Shown here: positions 5,293-7,366 of the stretch, piece by piece
Layout of the letters: the number at the start of each line of letters is the position of its first letter
Position numbering within the stretch: position 1 is the first letter of the stretch
Source: Oscillospiraceae bacterium
Lineage (GTDB): Bacteria > Bacillota > Clostridia > Oscillospirales > Ruminococcaceae
NCBI GenBank assembly: GCA_020024215.1
Contig: JAHHUC010000081.1
Location: forward strand, 1-7,366
Reading direction: 5' to 3'
Length of the DNA stretch: 7,366 bases
Made by a program: the position numbers and the translations under genes
The notes under the pieces: generated by a model
Database searches by the model: none
What the model saw: only the letters and a program-made list of their open reading frames with translations
What the model was told of the DNA's origin: nothing

Positions 5293-5588
5293 TCACAGGT
5301 ACTTTTCAAGAGCATTTCTTACAATTTCCCCAGTAGATACACCTTTATCTTCTGCCGCCTTTTTCATAGCAAGGTATTGTTCATTACTCAATGCAAGAAC
5401 AATATCAATTCCGGTTCCGGCTATGGCCGATTTATCATTTTTCTTTACCTTTTCTGCGTCTTAAAGCCGCAGTGTTTTCGCCTGATTTGGGGGTAAGATA
5501 AATTGATACCTGAATATTTTTCTTTATTAGCTTTACGGACAGCTTTCACAGGAGCAGCTTCTTTCTTCTTTGCTTCTGCCGGCTGCAC
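5293..5588 (-). pseudogene. Frameshifted ribbon-helix-helix-like protein, possible partner of the Fic gene
   Basis: Three frames join into one plausible small basic protein if one base is removed from each of two homopolymers: the C5 run (plus strand G5, 5489-5493) and the A5 run (plus strand T5, 5438-5442). The joined frame runs from a GTG at 5588 to TGA at 5293, about 97 residues. It has a Lys/Ala-rich N-terminus (A-E-A-K-K-K-E), a middle K-Y-S-G-I-N-L-S-Y-P, then S-G-E-N-T-A-A-L-R-R-R-K, and a C-terminal unit with a strand (G-I-D-I-V-L-A-L) and two helices (N-E-Q-Y-L-A-M-K-K-A-A, then T-G-E-I-V-R-N-A-L-E-K-Y-L). That C-terminal unit fits a CopG/Arc-type fold and is the best supported part. 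As the sequence stands, the C-terminal 55 codons have no ATG except one giving 24 residues (a TTG at 5389-5391 would give 32). The GTG start is only a guess, as it sits at the junction with the deformylase remnant. Sequencing error in the homopolymers is the main alternative to real decay. Confidence 0.55.
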
Positions 5589-5831
5589 TTCTTCATAAAA
5601 GCCTTTAAACTTTATGATCTTCAGGTTACACATTACAACACAATTTCCGTCATTGTTAAACACAATAATGCGCTTTAGAATACCAATCATATCAGCTGCC
5701 ATGCCTACACATTCATCTTCATAGGCTTTGGGTGTGTCAATAAGGTCATCGGCAATATGCTTGTCCTCTTTTACAGCGTCAAGCGACATCTTATCAAGAA
5801 AGCTTCTGCCTCTTACAATTTATCTTACCAT
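5589..5831 (-). pseudogene. def: Peptide deformylase remnant: N-terminal half only, with an early stop
   Basis: Peptide deformylase removes the formyl group from new proteins. The frame begins at an ATG (5829-5831) with GAGGT just upstream, 21 bp after the cutC stop, and reads M-V-R, then TAA (5820-5822), then I-V-R-G-R-S-F-L-D-K. The family usually has M-V-R-(K/E)-I-V at its start, so a single base change probably made the stop. A later ATG at 5789 keeps the rest open. Further on, K-E-D, D-D-L-I-D-T and C-V-G-M-A-A-D-M-I-G-I-L-K-R-I-I-V-F match the family's first half, the G-M-A-A block corresponding to motif I. After F-K-G-F-Y-E-E, where E-G-C-L-S should follow, the sequence switches to an unrelated Lys/Ala-rich stretch. 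Motif II (Cys zinc ligand) and the HExxH helix are absent from the window, so no active enzyme can be made. A second, working deformylase must exist elsewhere in the genome. Family assignment rests on recognition of these blocks. Confidence 0.72.
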
Positions 5832-5852
5832 TTTTACCTCTGCAAGCTAAAA

Positions 5853-6602
5853 TTACTTTTGGGCGCTTTCAATAAGACCTTCTATATCATCGCTGTGAGA
5901 TACCTTGTATATATTTTCCGCAGGGTAGATAGCTCCGCCAAAATAGATGGCAGGATTGCTGTCACAGCTTTTGTCAAATGCGATTCTGTGAATAGCGGCG
6001 TGATACATTCCTGTGTGTATGTTCTTTTTGCACCAGGATATGTTGCCGGGTGTTATGCCGCCCCCGGGAAGTATTTCCACTCTGCCATCGGCGATTTTAA
6101 CCATATCATTTATGACATCTGCACCCTCCGGTACGGTGGGCATCTGACCGCTTGTCAGTATTCTTTTAACGCCAATGGAAATAATATCCTCCAAAGCTTT
6201 CTTATAATCAGGTGTTACATCAATAGCTCTGTGGAAAACAGCCTCCCTGCTGCCTATAATCTGCATCATTTCCAAAGAGCGCTCCTTGTCGACAGTTCCG
6301 TCAGGCTTTAAAAATCCGAAAACTATTCCGTCTGCTCCGTTTTCAATCAAAGAAGCGGCATCCTCCTTCATCACTTCAAATTCAGTTTCTGTATAGCAGA
6401 AGCCGCCTTCTCTGGGGCGAACCATACACATGACAGGGAATGAGGGGTATTTTTTCTTTATAACTCTCAATGCTCCCACAGTGGGTGTAAGCCCCCCGTG
6501 AAAAAGGTCGGAGTTAAGCTCTATTCTGTCTGCGCCGCCCTTTATAGCTGCCAGTCCATCCTCGGCAGAGCCACAGCATATTTCAAGTAAAAAGTCTTTC
6601 AT
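5853..6602 (-). CDS. cutC: CutC-family TIM-barrel protein (copper homeostasis family)
   Basis: Complete 249-residue member of the CutC family, the usual length. The family is named for copper tolerance in E. coli, but its biochemical role is unsettled. The TIM-barrel landmarks appear in order: L-E-I-C near the start (6-9), G-A-D-R-I-E-L (23-29), H-G-G-L-T-P (35-40), M-V-R-P-R-E-G-G-F-C-Y (60-70), E-N-G-A-D-G-I-V-F-G (87-96), F-H-R-A-I-D (123-128), R-I-L-T-S-G-Q (147-153) and L-P-G-G-G-I (178-183). The usual G-G-D-F is G-G-F here. The ATG (6600-6602) has GAGGTGA 6 bp upstream. The gene follows the asparaginase stop by 18 bp and precedes the deformylase remnant by 21 bp, so the three once formed a tight operon. 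Nothing in the window suggests copper-responsive control; the promoter lies upstream, beyond the edge. Confidence 0.93.
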   Translation of the reverse strand: MKDFLLEICCGSAEDGLAAIKGGADRIELNSDLFHGGLTPTVGALRVIKKKYPSFPVMCMVRPREGGFCYTETEFEVMKEDAASLIENGADGIVFGFLKPDGTVDKERSLEMMQIIGSREAVFHRAIDVTPDYKKALEDIISIGVKRILTSGQMPTVPEGADVINDMVKIADGRVEILPGGGITPGNISWCKKNIHTGMYHAAIHRIAFDKSCDSNPAIYFGGAIYPAENIYKVSHSDDIEGLIESAQK

Positions 6603-6620
6603 ATTGCTTCACCTCAAAAT

Positions 6621-7366
6621 TTATATTGAAATATTTACAAGGCTTTTTCTCTCACCTACAACTATTCCGTTATCATTTATGAAATAGGTGGGATGAAGTG
6701 CCTCTAATCTTTCGCGATGTTCGTCTGTAAGAGCATTAAGCGCGCTGAGAATTTGTATAGCGATAAACGGCCATGCGCTTTCTGTTCCGTCAACCAGCTT
6801 AAAGGAAACACCGATTCTCTGCTTCTTTAAGCCAAAGCCATAAACTCCGTTAGCTCCTCCTTTTGCTATGATGTTGGGATCTTTATTCATTATTGTGCAC
6901 ATAAAGCCCTCACCTCTTATCATGTGAGGATATCTCATTATTCTGTCCACATTTTCTTTGGCAGCCTCTCTCAGGCTGTCATCCTTTATTGTGTCAATGC
7001 AGGCGAGATTTTTAAATGCGATAGCTATGTTTTTGATTCCCACAGCAAATACAGGTACACCGCAGCCGTCAATTCCTATTTTTATTTGCTCTGTTTCGCT
7101 CATGGTTTTTATAGTTCTTTCAACTCGGTTGTGAACCAAAGAGCCTACCTTCCAATAATCTTTCACATCCTGTCCCAATTCTCTTTGAACCATCATAAGA
7201 GCACAATGCTTGCCTGAACAATTGTGAAACACCTTTCTTTTGGGAATTTTGTTAAGTATTCTTTCCTCGTTGCTTTTTTCATCGGCAGGATAAGCAGGGT
7301 TCATTATTAGCATATCCTCGTTAAGACCGGCTTTTTTCAGTATGCTTTCAACAGCGTTTACATGAC
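6621..7366 (-). CDS. Asparaginase II family protein, 5' end beyond the window
   Basis: L-asparaginase of the family-II type (PF06089, thermolabile Rhizobium-like group), which hydrolyses asparagine to aspartate and ammonia. The reading frame stays open through the right edge, so the ATG at 7313 is internal: the residues before it (H-V-N-A-V-E-S-I-L-K-K-A-G-L) fit the family, and about 247 residues are visible of the usual 320-330. Counting from that ATG, the hallmark blocks are F-H-N-C-S-G-K-H (29-36) and I-D-G-C-G-V-P-V-F-A (81-90), followed by the P-H-M-I-R-G-E-G-F segment and G-A-N-G-V-Y-G-F-G, where the family has its conserved glycine-rich catalytic region. No stop or frameshift is seen. 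It is probably the first visible gene of a cutC-def operon; no functional link between asparagine breakdown and CutC is evident. Confidence 0.92.
   Translation of the reverse strand, partial: HVNAVESILKKAGLNEDMLIMNPAYPADEKSNEERILNKIPKRKVFHNCSGKHCALMMVQRELGQDVKDYWKVGSLVHNRVERTIKTMSETEQIKIGIDGCGVPVFAVGIKNIAIAFKNLACIDTIKDDSLREAAKENVDRIMRYPHMIRGEGFMCTIMNKDPNIIAKGGANGVYGFGLKKQRIGVSFKLVDGTESAWPFIAIQILSALNALTDEHRERLEALHPTYFINDNGIVVGERKSLVNISI

Noticed and set aside
5757..6311. A long plus-strand open frame (184 codons) opposite cutC
   Set aside because: It lies antisense to a clearly conserved cutC gene, is rich in Tyr, Cys and Ser as expected of a shadow frame, and has no recognisable domain or ribosome binding site.
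6924..7217. A plus-strand open frame opposite the asparaginase gene
   Set aside because: The minus strand shows conserved asparaginase motifs in this interval, so the plus-strand frame is a shadow.

Overview
The window looks like chromosomal DNA of a low-GC Firmicute, most likely a Clostridia-class (gut-type) anaerobe. The evidence is AT-rich sequence, strong AGGAGG-type ribosome binding sites, frequent TTG start codons, dense same-strand gene pairs, and the families present: DUF4367-like anti-sigma/lipoprotein pair, BlaI/BlaR1 pair, Firmicute-type peptide deformylase remnant, CutC and a family-II asparaginase. The genus cannot be fixed from sequence alone.

Plus strand, left end (1-1853): a lipoprotein (5' end cut by the window edge), an ECF-type sigma factor, and a single-pass membrane protein that overlaps the sigma gene by 8 bp and is its probable anti-sigma factor. 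The lipoprotein and the extracellular half of the anti-sigma protein are clear paralogues, so the locus seems to hold one sensor domain in two forms, lipid-anchored and membrane-spanning. A strong hairpin that can work in both directions closes the operon.

Minus strand, middle (1887-3708): a blaR1-blaI type pair, transcribed blaI first and converging on the sigma operon. The blaI promoter is very clear, and two perfect 7-3-7 palindromes (TTCTACA-N3-TGTAGAA) sit on and just after it, the layout of classic autorepression. The BlaR1-like protease keeps its HExxH site but ends in a short uncharacterised domain instead of a penicillin-binding sensor. There is no beta-lactamase gene in the window.

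Minus strand, right half (3937-7366): asparaginase (5' end off the window), cutC, a dead peptide deformylase, a frameshifted ribbon-helix-helix-like gene, a Fic-domain gene, and a macro-domain gene ending in a rho-independent terminator. Asparaginase, cutC and the deformylase remnant are spaced like an operon. The deformylase has an in-frame stop at codon 4, and its catalytic C-terminal half is replaced by the ribbon-helix-helix-like gene, which points to a deletion or insertion at this spot that brought in an accessory RHH-Fic pair. The Fic protein keeps its autoinhibitory motif but has Gln where the catalytic His should be.

The parts most worth a second look are the His-to-Gln Fic protein, the decayed deformylase/RHH junction, and the duplicated sensor domain around the ECF sigma factor. 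I saw no tRNA, rRNA, CRISPR array, insertion sequence or riboswitch.
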